Below, piece by piece: positions 1 to 5,548 of a stretch of DNA of 5,671 bases. This stretch comes from JBGSIZ01 sp041742255. GTDB lineage: Bacteria > Pseudomonadota > Alphaproteobacteria > Rhodobacterales > Rhodobacteraceae. The notes under the pieces are model-generated. The model saw only the letters and a program-made list of their open reading frames with translations. It made no database searches and was not told the origin of the DNA. Where the stretch lies: assembly GCA_041742255.1 (NCBI GenBank), contig JBGSIZ010000319.1, positions 1 to 5,671 on the forward strand, read 5' to 3'. The number at the start of each line of letters is the position of its first letter. The first letter of the stretch is position 1. The position numbers and the translations under genes were made by a program.

Positions 1-124
1 CGCGAAACGCATACAATCCAGCCGCCCCGGCTCCGGCCCCGGCCATCAGGGCCAACAACGTGCGGCGGCCCACCAACCGGGGCAAATCCTGCCGAAACCC
101 GCCATCGTGGTCATGTTCGTTCAT
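1..124 (-). CDS. N-terminal fragment of a divergent, Tat-like secreted or anchored protein; possible intradiol ring-cleavage dioxygenase family member
   Basis: The gene begins at an ATG read leftward from base 124 and runs off the left edge, leaving 41 codons. A purine-rich GGGAAAGGG lies just upstream of that ATG on the minus strand and serves as a ribosome binding site. The visible protein starts MNEHDHDGGF and has a polar, His/Asp-rich head. A twin-arginine stretch (GRRTLLALM, residues 19-27) follows, then a small hydrophobic Ala/Gly segment to about residue 37. That layout fits a Tat-type signal peptide or an anchored N-terminus. A His/Asp-rich head followed by DLPRL and a twin-arginine stretch recalls intradiol ring-cleavage (protocatechuate 3,4-dioxygenase-like) proteins. 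This is recollection only, since no catalytic residues are in the window. It is divergent from tauR and shares a 149-bp control region with it. The coding call is fairly sure; the family is tentative. Confidence 0.6.
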   Translation of the reverse strand, partial: MNEHDHDGGFRQDLPRLVGRRTLLALMAGAGAGAAGLYAFR

Positions 125-235
125 CCGTTCGCCCTTTCCCGGCCAATCCTGTTCGCGCCTTTCTTACGCAGGATCCGGGCGGTTCCGTCGGTATTTTTGC
201 GCGGCTTGCCCTCACAATCTTGCAGACTGCCATCT

Positions 236-267
236 ATCGGTCCAGTCTGGCCGCAACATAAGGCCAG
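236..267 (-). promoter_or_regulatory. Pair of TauR-box-like decamers on the minus strand, facing the divergent gene
   Basis: Read on the minus strand, CTGGCCTTAT (267 to 258) and CTGGACCGAT (245 to 236) lie 22 bp apart in the same orientation. The TauR box reported for the Rhodobacter capsulatus tpa promoter is, as I recall, a directly repeated CTGGACYTAA, and each copy here matches about 8 of 10 positions. The spacing is close to the 23 bp of the xsc pair. This is weaker than the xsc pair and overlaps the inverted repeat at 245-269. It could let TauR control the divergent gene, or could simply be a by-product of that inverted repeat. Confidence 0.35.
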
Positions 268-269
268 AC
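245..269. promoter_or_regulatory. Perfect 8-bp inverted repeat just upstream of tauR (probable operator or autoregulatory site)
   Basis: GTCTGGCC (245-252) and GGCCAGAC (262-269) are exact reverse complements around a 9-base spacer. The right arm ends 4 bases before the tauR ATG and contains the only reasonable Shine-Dalgarno stretch (AAGG, 260-263). A protein bound here, or an RNA hairpin formed here, would therefore block tauR translation or transcription. The left arm is part of the TCTGRCCSYAAC motif seen again before xsc and pta. Autoregulation by TauR is an inference, not something the sequence proves. Confidence 0.5.
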
Positions 270-273
270 ACCC

Positions 274-1740
274 ATGCCCATCCCCCCCGAATCCTTCCTC
301 CTCGACCCCGCCGGCGAAGGCACGCTGCAAGGGCGGATCCAGCAAATGGTGGCCCAGGGGATCTTGGCCGGGCGGTATCGGCCGGGGGAAAAACTGCCGT
401 CCTCGCGCAAACTGGCGACCCATCTGGGGGTCAGCCGGATCACGGTGACGCTGGCCTATACGGAACTTCTGGCGGATGACTACATCACCTCGCGCGGGCG
501 GTCGGGCTATTTCGTGTCGGCCAACGCGCCCGAACCGCCCAACTTTCCGGCGCTGCCTGCGGGCCAGGGAAACGTGGATTGGGGGCGGATACTGGGGCCC
601 CGGCAAACGCACCCCTTTGGTCTGGAGAAACCGGCCAACTGGGCGACCTACAAATACCCGTTCATCTACGGTCAAGCAGACCCAACCCTGTTCGACAGCG
701 CGAACTGGCGGCTTTGCGCGCTGCAGGCCTTGGGCAAACGGGACTTTGCGGCACTGACCACCGATTATTTCGACGGAGACGACCCCAAACTGGTGGATTT
801 CATCGCGCGGCAAACGCTGCCCCGGCGGGGAATTCTGGCCAATCCAGACGAAATTCTGGTGACGCTGGGGGCGCAAAACGCGCTCTGGCTCACAGCACAA
901 ATCCTGCTGAACCCCCGGCGGCACGCGGTGATCGAGGACCCCTGCTACCCCGCACTGCGGTCCATCCTGCAACAAACGCGGTGCCACCTGACACCTGTGG
1001 GCATCGACGCGGACGGGTTGCGGCCCGACGCGCTGCCGCCGGAAACGGACGTTGTGTTCACCACGCCCAGCCACCAATGCCCCACTACGGCCACCATGCC
1101 ACTGGCGCGGCGGCACGCGCTTCTCGACCGGGCCGAGGCCGAGGATTTTCTGATCGTCGAAGACGACTATGAATTCGAAATGTCGTTCCTCAAACCGCCC
1201 TCGCCCGCGCTCAAATCGCTGGACCGGAACGGGCGGGTGATCTACGCGGGGTCGTTCTCCAAATCGCTCTTTCCGGGATTGCGGCTGGGGTATCTGGTGG
1301 GTCCGGCCCCGTTCATCCAACAGGCACGCGCGCTGCGGGCGTCGGTCCTGCGGCACCCTCCCGGCCATGTGCAGCGGACAACGGCGTATTTCCTGTCGCT
1401 CGGGCATTATGACGCGCTGGTGCGGCGGATGGCGCGGGCCTACCACGACCGCAGACAGGTGCTGGATCAGGCGATATCGGATCACGGGCTGACGGTGGCC
1501 GGGCGGGGCACCTTTGGCGGCTCGTCGGTCTGGATGCAGGCCCCCGCCGCGGTGAACACGCAAACACTGGCGCAGCGGCTTCAGGACAAATCGGTCCTGA
1601 TCGAACCGGGGGGGGCATTTTTCAACGGCCCGGACCAACCAACAGACTTCTACCGGCTGGCCTATTCCTCAATCCCCACCGCCCGCATCCGGGACGGGGT
1701 CGGCCTGATCGCGCAGGCCATTCACGCGCTCTGGCCCTAA
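274..1740 (+). CDS. tauR: TauR, MocR/GntR-type transcriptional activator of taurine metabolism
   Basis: This is a 488-residue regulator of the MocR subfamily, a winged-helix DNA-binding domain fused to a fold-type I aminotransferase-like domain that binds PLP. Residues about 14-82 form the GntR domain: GRYRPGEKLPSSRKLATHLG (33-52), the recognition helix region VSRITVTLAYTEL (53-65), and the wing ITSRGRSGYFV (71-81). A linker leads to the aminotransferase domain from about residue 125. That domain shows TPSHQCPTTATMP (264-276), VEDDYEFE (295-302, the PLP-nitrogen aspartate region) and SFSKSLFPGLRLGY (327-340), in which K330 is the expected PLP-binding lysine. The length fits the family. The start at 274 has AAGG 10 bases upstream, and residues before the GntR domain are short, as expected. 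In R. capsulatus TauR activates taurine genes. The position directly before xsc is why I call it TauR rather than GabR or PdxR. Its TAA stop is the end of a TauR-box-like decamer. Confidence 0.88.
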   Translation: MPIPPESFLLDPAGEGTLQGRIQQMVAQGILAGRYRPGEKLPSSRKLATHLGVSRITVTLAYTELLADDYITSRGRSGYFVSANAPEPPNFPALPAGQGNVDWGRILGPRQTHPFGLEKPANWATYKYPFIYGQADPTLFDSANWRLCALQALGKRDFAALTTDYFDGDDPKLVDFIARQTLPRRGILANPDEILVTLGAQNALWLTAQILLNPRRHAVIEDPCYPALRSILQQTRCHLTPVGIDADGLRPDALPPETDVVFTTPSHQCPTTATMPLARRHALLDRAEAEDFLIVEDDYEFEMSFLKPPSPALKSLDRNGRVIYAGSFSKSLFPGLRLGYLVGPAPFIQQARALRASVLRHPPGHVQRTTAYFLSLGHYDALVRRMARAYHDRRQVLDQAISDHGLTVAGRGTFGGSSVWMQAPAAVNTQTLAQRLQDKSVLIEPGGAFFNGPDQPTDFYRLAYSSIPTARIRDGVGLIAQAIHALWP

Positions 1741-1764
1741 CCCGCCCCCTCATCTGGCCCTAAC
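1730..1764 (+). promoter_or_regulatory. Putative TauR operator upstream of xsc: two identical direct repeats
   Basis: TCTGGCCCTAAC occurs at 1730-1741 and again, identically, at 1753-1764, 23 bp apart or roughly two helical turns. The core CTGGCCCTAA differs at one position from CTGGACYTAA, the directly repeated TauR box I recall from the R. capsulatus tpa promoter. The first copy contains the tauR stop codon, so the operator is partly inside the regulator gene. Direct repeats on one face of the helix suit binding by a domain-swapped MocR dimer. The distal end of the pair is 61 bp upstream of the xsc ATG. The repeat is seen directly; the TauR assignment is inferred. Confidence 0.65.
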
Positions 1765-1789
1765 GGCCCGGCCCCCATGGGCCTAGTGT
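1761..1789 (+). promoter_or_regulatory. Candidate xsc promoter, activator-dependent
   Basis: A -10-like TAGTGT sits at 1784-1789, matching TATAAT at 4 of 6 positions. With a 17-bp spacer, the -35 position falls on TAACGG (1761-1766), a poor match that overlaps the proximal TauR-like box. A weak -35 overlapped by an operator is what a class II activated promoter would look like. Transcription would begin near 1796 and leave a leader of about 30 nt. This is a weak motif in GC-rich DNA, so it is only a candidate. Confidence 0.25.
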
Positions 1790-1824
1790 CCCACCAACAT
1801 TCATTTCCCCAAAGGTTCCCCCAA

Positions 1825-3603
1825 ATGAAAATGACGACCGAAGAAGCGTTCGTGAAAACCCTCCAGATGCATGGGATCGAACACGCCTTCGGGATCATCG
1901 GATCGGCTTTCATGCCCATCTCGGACCTGTTCCCCAAGGCGGGGATCACGTTCTGGGACTGCGCGCACGAAGGGTCGGGGGGCATGATGGCAGACGGCTA
2001 CACCCGGGCCAGCGGCAAGATGTCGATGATGATCGCGCAGAACGGCCCCGGCATCACCAATTTCGTCACGGCGGTGAAAACGGCGTATTGGAACCACACA
2101 CCGCTCTTGCTGGTGACACCGCAGGCCGCGAACAAGACCATCGGCATGGGCGGGTTCCAAGAGGTCGAACAGATGAAACTGTTCGAAGACATGGTCGCCT
2201 ATCAGGAAGAGGTGCGCGACCCCTCCCGCGTGGCCGAGGTGCTGAACCGGGTCATCCTGAACGCGAAACGGGCGTCGGCCCCGGCACAGATCAACATGCC
2301 GCGCGATTACTGGACCCAAGTGATCGACATCGACCTGCCCGCGATTGTGGAATTTGAACGGCCCGCAGGTGGCGAGGACGCGATCAAACAGGCGGCGGCC
2401 CTCCTGTCCTCCGCCAAATTCCCGGTGATCCTGAACGGGGCGGGGGTCGTGCTGGCAGGGGGCATCGCCGACAGCGCGGCACTGGCGGAACGGCTGACGG
2501 CCCCCGTCTGCGTGGGCTACCAGCACAACGATGCGTTTCCGGGGGGGCATCCGCTCTTTGCCGGTCCCTTGGGCTATAACGGGTCCAAGGCGGCGATGGA
2601 ACTGATCGCACAGGCGGATGTGGTCTTGTGCCTTGGCACCCGGCTCAACCCGTTTTCGACCCTGCCGGGCTACGGGCTGGACTACTGGCCACGCGACGCG
2701 AAAATCATTCAGGTGGACATCAACCCCGACCGGATCGGCCTGACCAAAAAGGTCAGCGTGGGGATCGTGGGGGACGCGAAAAAAGTGGCACAGGCGATCC
2801 TTGGCACCCTCGCCAAAACGGCGGGGGACACCGGGCGGGACGCGCGGCGGGCGACTATCGCCCAGACCAAATCGCAATGGGCACAGCAATTGTCGTCGAT
2901 GGACCACGAAGACGATGATCCGGGCACCTCGTGGAACCACCGGGCGCGGACGGCAAAACCCGACTGGATGTCACCCCGTATGGCATGGCGGGCGATCCAG
3001 TCCGCCCTCCCGCGCGAGGCGATCATCAGCAGCGATATCGGCAACAACTGCGCCATCGGCAACGCCTACCCCACCTTTGACACCGGGCGGAAATATCTGG
3101 CGCCGGGGCTGTTCGGACCCTGCGGCTACGGTCTGCCCTCGGTGATCGGGGCGAAAATCGGTTGCCCGGACGTGCCCGTGGTGGGCTTCGCGGGGGACGG
3201 GGCCTTTGGCATCGCGGTGACGGAACTGACGGCGATCGGGCGGCCGGAATGGCCAGCCATCACCATGGTCGTGTTCCGCAACTACCAATGGGGAGCGGAA
3301 AAACGGAACTCCACGCTTTGGTATGACGACAACTTTGTAGGCACCGAACTGGACGACGGGGTCAGCTATGCAGGCATCGCACAGGCCTGCGGGCTTCAGG
3401 GCGTGCAGGCGCGGTCCATGGACGACCTGCGGGCGGCGCTCACCCGTGCCATCGACGACCAGATGACACACAGCAAAACCACCTTGATCGAGGCGCTGAT
3501 AAATCAGGAACTGGGGGAACCCTTCCGCCGGGACGCGATGAAAAAACCGGTGGCGGTGGCGGGCATCTTTGCAAGCGACATGCGGCCACAGCGGCCACTT
3601 TGA
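1825..3603 (+). CDS. xsc: Sulfoacetaldehyde acetyltransferase (EC 2.3.3.15), thiamine-diphosphate enzyme
   Basis: Xsc catalyses the phosphorolytic desulfonation of sulfoacetaldehyde to acetyl phosphate and sulfite, the C-S bond-breaking step of taurine dissimilation. It acts in the cytoplasm. The protein is 592 residues, normal for the family. The N-terminal pyrimidine-binding domain (about 1-170) has CAHEGSGGMMADGYTRASG (46-64), where E49 is the expected activating glutamate, then AQNGPGITNF (71-80). The central domain spans about 185-350. The C-terminal diphosphate domain (about 380-570) has SSDIGNNCAIGNAYP (402-416), the GDG of the ThDP/Mg motif at 457-459 in GFAGDGAFGIA, and its closing FRNYQWGAEKRN (484-495). 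I chose the ATG at 1825, preceded by AAAGG at 1811-1815. An in-frame ATG at 1777 would add 16 unlikely residues and lies within the presumed promoter. Neighbours tauR, tauE, pta and ackA all agree with this function. Confidence 0.95.
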   Translation: MKMTTEEAFVKTLQMHGIEHAFGIIGSAFMPISDLFPKAGITFWDCAHEGSGGMMADGYTRASGKMSMMIAQNGPGITNFVTAVKTAYWNHTPLLLVTPQAANKTIGMGGFQEVEQMKLFEDMVAYQEEVRDPSRVAEVLNRVILNAKRASAPAQINMPRDYWTQVIDIDLPAIVEFERPAGGEDAIKQAAALLSSAKFPVILNGAGVVLAGGIADSAALAERLTAPVCVGYQHNDAFPGGHPLFAGPLGYNGSKAAMELIAQADVVLCLGTRLNPFSTLPGYGLDYWPRDAKIIQVDINPDRIGLTKKVSVGIVGDAKKVAQAILGTLAKTAGDTGRDARRATIAQTKSQWAQQLSSMDHEDDDPGTSWNHRARTAKPDWMSPRMAWRAIQSALPREAIISSDIGNNCAIGNAYPTFDTGRKYLAPGLFGPCGYGLPSVIGAKIGCPDVPVVGFAGDGAFGIAVTELTAIGRPEWPAITMVVFRNYQWGAEKRNSTLWYDDNFVGTELDDGVSYAGIAQACGLQGVQARSMDDLRAALTRAIDDQMTHSKTTLIEALINQELGEPFRRDAMKKPVAVAGIFASDMRPQRPL

Positions 3604-3660
3604 CCGCGCTCCATGCCTTTGTGCCTGAAATATCCCGGGGGACGGACCCGCAAGGGCCCC

Positions 3661-3783
3661 GGGGGCAGAGCCCCCATCTTCAGGCGAATGGGCAGAGCCC
3701 CCATTTCAAAGCCGATGGGCAGAGCCCCCACTTTATGGCTGCGGGGCAGAGCCCCCATTTTAAAGCCAATGGGCAGAGCCCCC
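3661..3783. repeat. Five-copy tandem array of hairpin-forming repeats, exact 27-bp period, in the xsc-tauE spacer
   Basis: The core GGGCAGAGCCCCC begins at 3663, 3690, 3717, 3744 and 3771, an unbroken 27-bp period. Each core folds on itself (GGGC/GCCC around an AGA loop). The first is the longest, with GGGGGC at 3661-3666 pairing with GCCCCC at 3670-3675. The 14-base linkers are AT-richer and have diverged. Those after copies 2 and 4 are the closest pair (ATTTCAAAGCCGAT and ATTTTAAAGCCAAT). Upstream, CCCGGGG (3634-3640) can pair with CCCCGGG (3657-3663). No uridine run follows any stem, so these are not classic intrinsic terminators. GGGGCTCTGCCCC-type stems are, in my recollection, common intergenic repeats in Rhodobacteraceae. 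Because 27 is a multiple of three, several frames read as 9-residue repeats (for example GQSPHFKAN), but I do not regard them as protein. Confidence 0.9.
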
Positions 3784-3799
3784 GCCATGACAGCGCCCC

Positions 3800-4540
3800 A
3801 TGCCGTTTGACCTGACGCTGTTCCAATCGGTCTGGATGGCAGGGGGGTTGTTTCTGGCGGCCTTCGTGCGGGGCTATTCGGGGTTCGGGTTCGCGGCATT
3901 GGTGATCTCGGCAGCCAGCATCGTGACCAACCCGCTGCCGTTTGTGCCGGTGGTGATCCTGGCGGATTTCCTTCTGACGGGAACGCAAGCGCGGCAAATC
4001 TGGCCGGACATCGACTGGCGGCGGACAGGGTTCCTGTTCGCGGGCTGTCTGGTGGGGGTGCCGGTGGGGGTCTGGGGGCTGGCGGCAATCGGAACAGACC
4101 CGGCGCGGACGGTCATCGCAGGGTTCATCCTTGTGATGTGCGGGGTGCTGGTGGCGGGCTGGACGCTGCAACGCCCAGCGGGGGGGGCGGCGCATGTGGG
4201 GGTCGGGGTGATCTCGGGGCTGGCCAACGGGGCGGCGGTCGGGGGGCTTCCGGTGGCGGCGTTCTTTGCGGCGCAACCCATTCGGGCGGCGACGTTCCGG
4301 GCCACGCTCATCGCCTATTTCACGGCGCTGGACCTCTGGACGCTGCCCAACATGGCACAGGCAGGGATGATCTCGTGGGACACGGTCTGGGCCACGGTCT
4401 ACGCCATGCCGGTTCTCCTCCTTGGGCTGCACCTTGGGTCGCGGCATTTCCTGCGGGCCAACCCACAGGACTTCCGGCGGTTCGCCATCGGGCTTCTGGC
4501 GGGGCTGGCGACGCTGGGTCTCTTGCGGGGGGTGCTATGA
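3800..4540 (+). CDS. tauE: TauE/SafE-family integral membrane protein, probable sulfite exporter
   Basis: This is a 246-residue, strongly hydrophobic protein with about seven or eight membrane segments, roughly at 8-22, 28-42, 46-60, 77-97, 104-121, 133-158, 197-212 and 226-243. Two glycine-rich family motifs appear in the two halves: FVRGYSGFGFA (22-32) and SGLANGAAVGGLPVAAFF (139-156). This fits the inverted pseudo-repeat of TauE/SafE (PF01925, formerly DUF81) proteins. The family exports sulfite or sulfoacetate in taurine and cysteate degraders. Placed between xsc and pta, its expected job is removing sulfite released by Xsc at the inner membrane. Substrate and direction are inferred from context. 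Paracoccus and Rhodobacter clusters call the analogous exporter TauZ, so the symbol is tentative. The start at 3800 has no recognisable Shine-Dalgarno sequence. ATG at 3836 is the next option but would cut into the first hydrophobic segment. Confidence 0.82.
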   Translation: MPFDLTLFQSVWMAGGLFLAAFVRGYSGFGFAALVISAASIVTNPLPFVPVVILADFLLTGTQARQIWPDIDWRRTGFLFAGCLVGVPVGVWGLAAIGTDPARTVIAGFILVMCGVLVAGWTLQRPAGGAAHVGVGVISGLANGAAVGGLPVAAFFAAQPIRAATFRATLIAYFTALDLWTLPNMAQAGMISWDTVWATVYAMPVLLLGLHLGSRHFLRANPQDFRRFAIGLLAGLATLGLLRGVL

Positions 4541-4581
4541 TCCTGTCACATCGGGGTCACGGCAACCCGGCACACATCAGG

Positions 4582-4593
4582 TCTGACCGCAAC
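4582..4593 (+). promoter_or_regulatory. Single copy of the TCTGRCCSYAAC motif ahead of pta
   Basis: TCTGACCGCAAC lies in the 66-bp gap between tauE and pta. With its flanks it matches the sequence before tauR at 13 of 14 positions (GTCTGACCGCAACA at 4581-4594 against GTCTGGCCGCAACA at 245-258). It has the same orientation as transcription and lies 13 bases before the pta ATG. Unlike the xsc site it has no clear partner about 23 bp away. It may be a weak TauR contact, a recruited leader fragment, or chance. Confidence 0.3.
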
Positions 4594-4596
4594 ACC

Positions 4597-4601
4597 GGAG
4601 G
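4597..4601 (+). promoter_or_regulatory. Shine-Dalgarno sequence for pta
   Basis: GGAGG ends 5 bases before the ATG at 4607. It fixes that codon as the pta start and contrasts with the missing site in front of the tauE-like gene. It suggests that pta is translated independently of the gene before it. Confidence 0.75.
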
Positions 4602-4606
4602 CCCCA

Positions 4607-5548
4607 ATGCGTGACCCGTTCCCTTTCCTCGCCCCGACCCCGCCCCATTGCCCGGCTGGGCTGCTGGCCCGCGCCAAAGGGTTGCCAATTCCCCGCGTCG
4701 CACTCGTGAACGCAGGCAGCGTGAACGCGCTCTCGGGCATCCGGGACGCGGTTCTGGCCGGGCTGGCGGACCCCATTCTGCTGGGGGACACAGGCAAGAT
4801 CCGGGCGACAGCCCAAGACATCGGCTGGGACATCGGGGGGCTGCGGCTCATTCACGCGCCGGGGGACACGGCGGCGCCAATGGCGGCCGATCTGGCGCGG
4901 ATGAACGAAGCAGACGCGATCATGAAAGGCCAGATTCACACCTCAACCTTTCTCAAGGGGCTGTTGCCCTCGGCGGCGGGCCTGCGGGAAAAAGGAACAC
5001 GGTGCGGGCACATCTTTCACATCACGGCGCCCCATTCGGACCGGCCCCTGCTGCTGACAGATGCGGCGCTGAACGTGGATCCGGACGTGGAAACGCGGCA
5101 GGCTTGTCTGGCACACGCGGTGCGTCTGGCGCACCTGCTTGGCATCGCGCAACCCCGCGCGGGGCTTCTGGCCCCAACCGAGGATGTGATCCCCTCGGTC
5201 GTCAACACGGGCGAGGCGGCGCAAATCGCGGCATGGGCCAAAACCAACCTGCCCACCGCACAGGTGCAGGGGCCAATGGCGCTCGACCTTATCTTTTCGG
5301 CAGACGCGGCGCGGGCCAAGGGGTTCGCATCCGACGTGGCGGGCGACGCCGATATCATGGTGGTGCCCAATATCACCTCGGGCAACGCGCTGTTCAAACT
5401 GATGGCGCTGGGGATGGGATGCTGCACAGGCGGGATCGTTCTGGGGCTCAAGGTGCCGGTGCTGCTCACCTCGCGGGCACAAGGGGCGGCAGACCGGCTC
5501 GCCTCGGCCGCGCTGGGGGTCATCGCGGCGCAAAAGGACCCGGCATGA
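4607..5548 (+). CDS. pta: Phosphate acetyltransferase (EC 2.3.1.8), short single-domain form
   Basis: Pta exchanges the acetyl group between acetyl phosphate and CoA, carrying the Xsc product into central metabolism as acetyl-CoA. The 313-residue protein is only the catalytic PTA/PTB domain (PF01515), without the long N-terminal regulatory domains of the E. coli enzyme. Visible family features are LADPILLGDTGKI (53-65), NEADAIMKGQIHTSTFLKGL (100-119), APTEDVIPSVVNTGEAAQIA (189-208), QGPMALDLIF (221-230), VAGDADIMVVPNITSGNALF (244-263) and GGIVLGLKVPVLLTSRA (275-291). The MKG-x-IHT segment resembles the butyryltransferase-like and MaoC-fused branch more than the classical Pta branch. Phosphate butyryltransferase is therefore the main alternative on sequence alone, but the xsc and ackA context favours acetyl phosphate. 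The ATG at 4607 has a good GGAGG upstream, and the stop overlaps ackA. Confidence 0.88.
   Translation: MRDPFPFLAPTPPHCPAGLLARAKGLPIPRVALVNAGSVNALSGIRDAVLAGLADPILLGDTGKIRATAQDIGWDIGGLRLIHAPGDTAAPMAADLARMNEADAIMKGQIHTSTFLKGLLPSAAGLREKGTRCGHIFHITAPHSDRPLLLTDAALNVDPDVETRQACLAHAVRLAHLLGIAQPRAGLLAPTEDVIPSVVNTGEAAQIAAWAKTNLPTAQVQGPMALDLIFSADAARAKGFASDVAGDADIMVVPNITSGNALFKLMALGMGCCTGGIVLGLKVPVLLTSRAQGAADRLASAALGVIAAQKDPA

Noticed and set aside
190..204. GTATTTTTGCGCGG as part of a dispersed Rhodobacteraceae intergenic repeat
   Set aside because: The AT run is suggestive, but there is no accompanying GC-rich stem and the match is too short to support.
121..1638. A 505-codon open frame on the minus strand opposite tauR
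   Set aside because: Its composition is the Arg/Pro/Gly-rich pattern expected from the antisense of a GC-rich gene. It shows no domain motif, and tauR on the other strand is unmistakable.
1770..1783. GGCCC/GGGCC hairpin as a tauR terminator
   Set aside because: The stem is only 5 bp, no uridine run follows, and it sits within the xsc promoter region.
1777..1824. Upstream in-frame ATG for xsc adding 16 residues
   Set aside because: There is no Shine-Dalgarno before it, it falls over the presumed promoter, and Xsc proteins normally begin close to the MKMTTEEAF segment encoded from 1825.
1801..2940. A 379-codon minus-strand open frame opposite xsc
   Set aside because: It lies fully inside xsc, is rich in His, Arg and Pro, and has no recognisable motif, so it is an antisense shadow.
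3661..3783. The repeat array as a CRISPR
   Set aside because: The 13-bp core and 14-bp linkers are far too short, the linkers resemble one another, and there are no cas genes.
3600..3815. Small open frames through the 27-bp repeats encoding 9-residue repeat peptides (GQSPHFKAN type, GRAPI type, and MGALPIGF type on the minus strand)
   Set aside because: The period is divisible by three, so several frames stay open automatically. Conservation is in the DNA stems, not in one reading frame, and no ribosome binding site supports a start.
4553..4569. Weak GGGT/ACCC stem after the tauE-like gene as a terminator
   Set aside because: Four base pairs with no T run is too little, and pta follows closely on the same strand.
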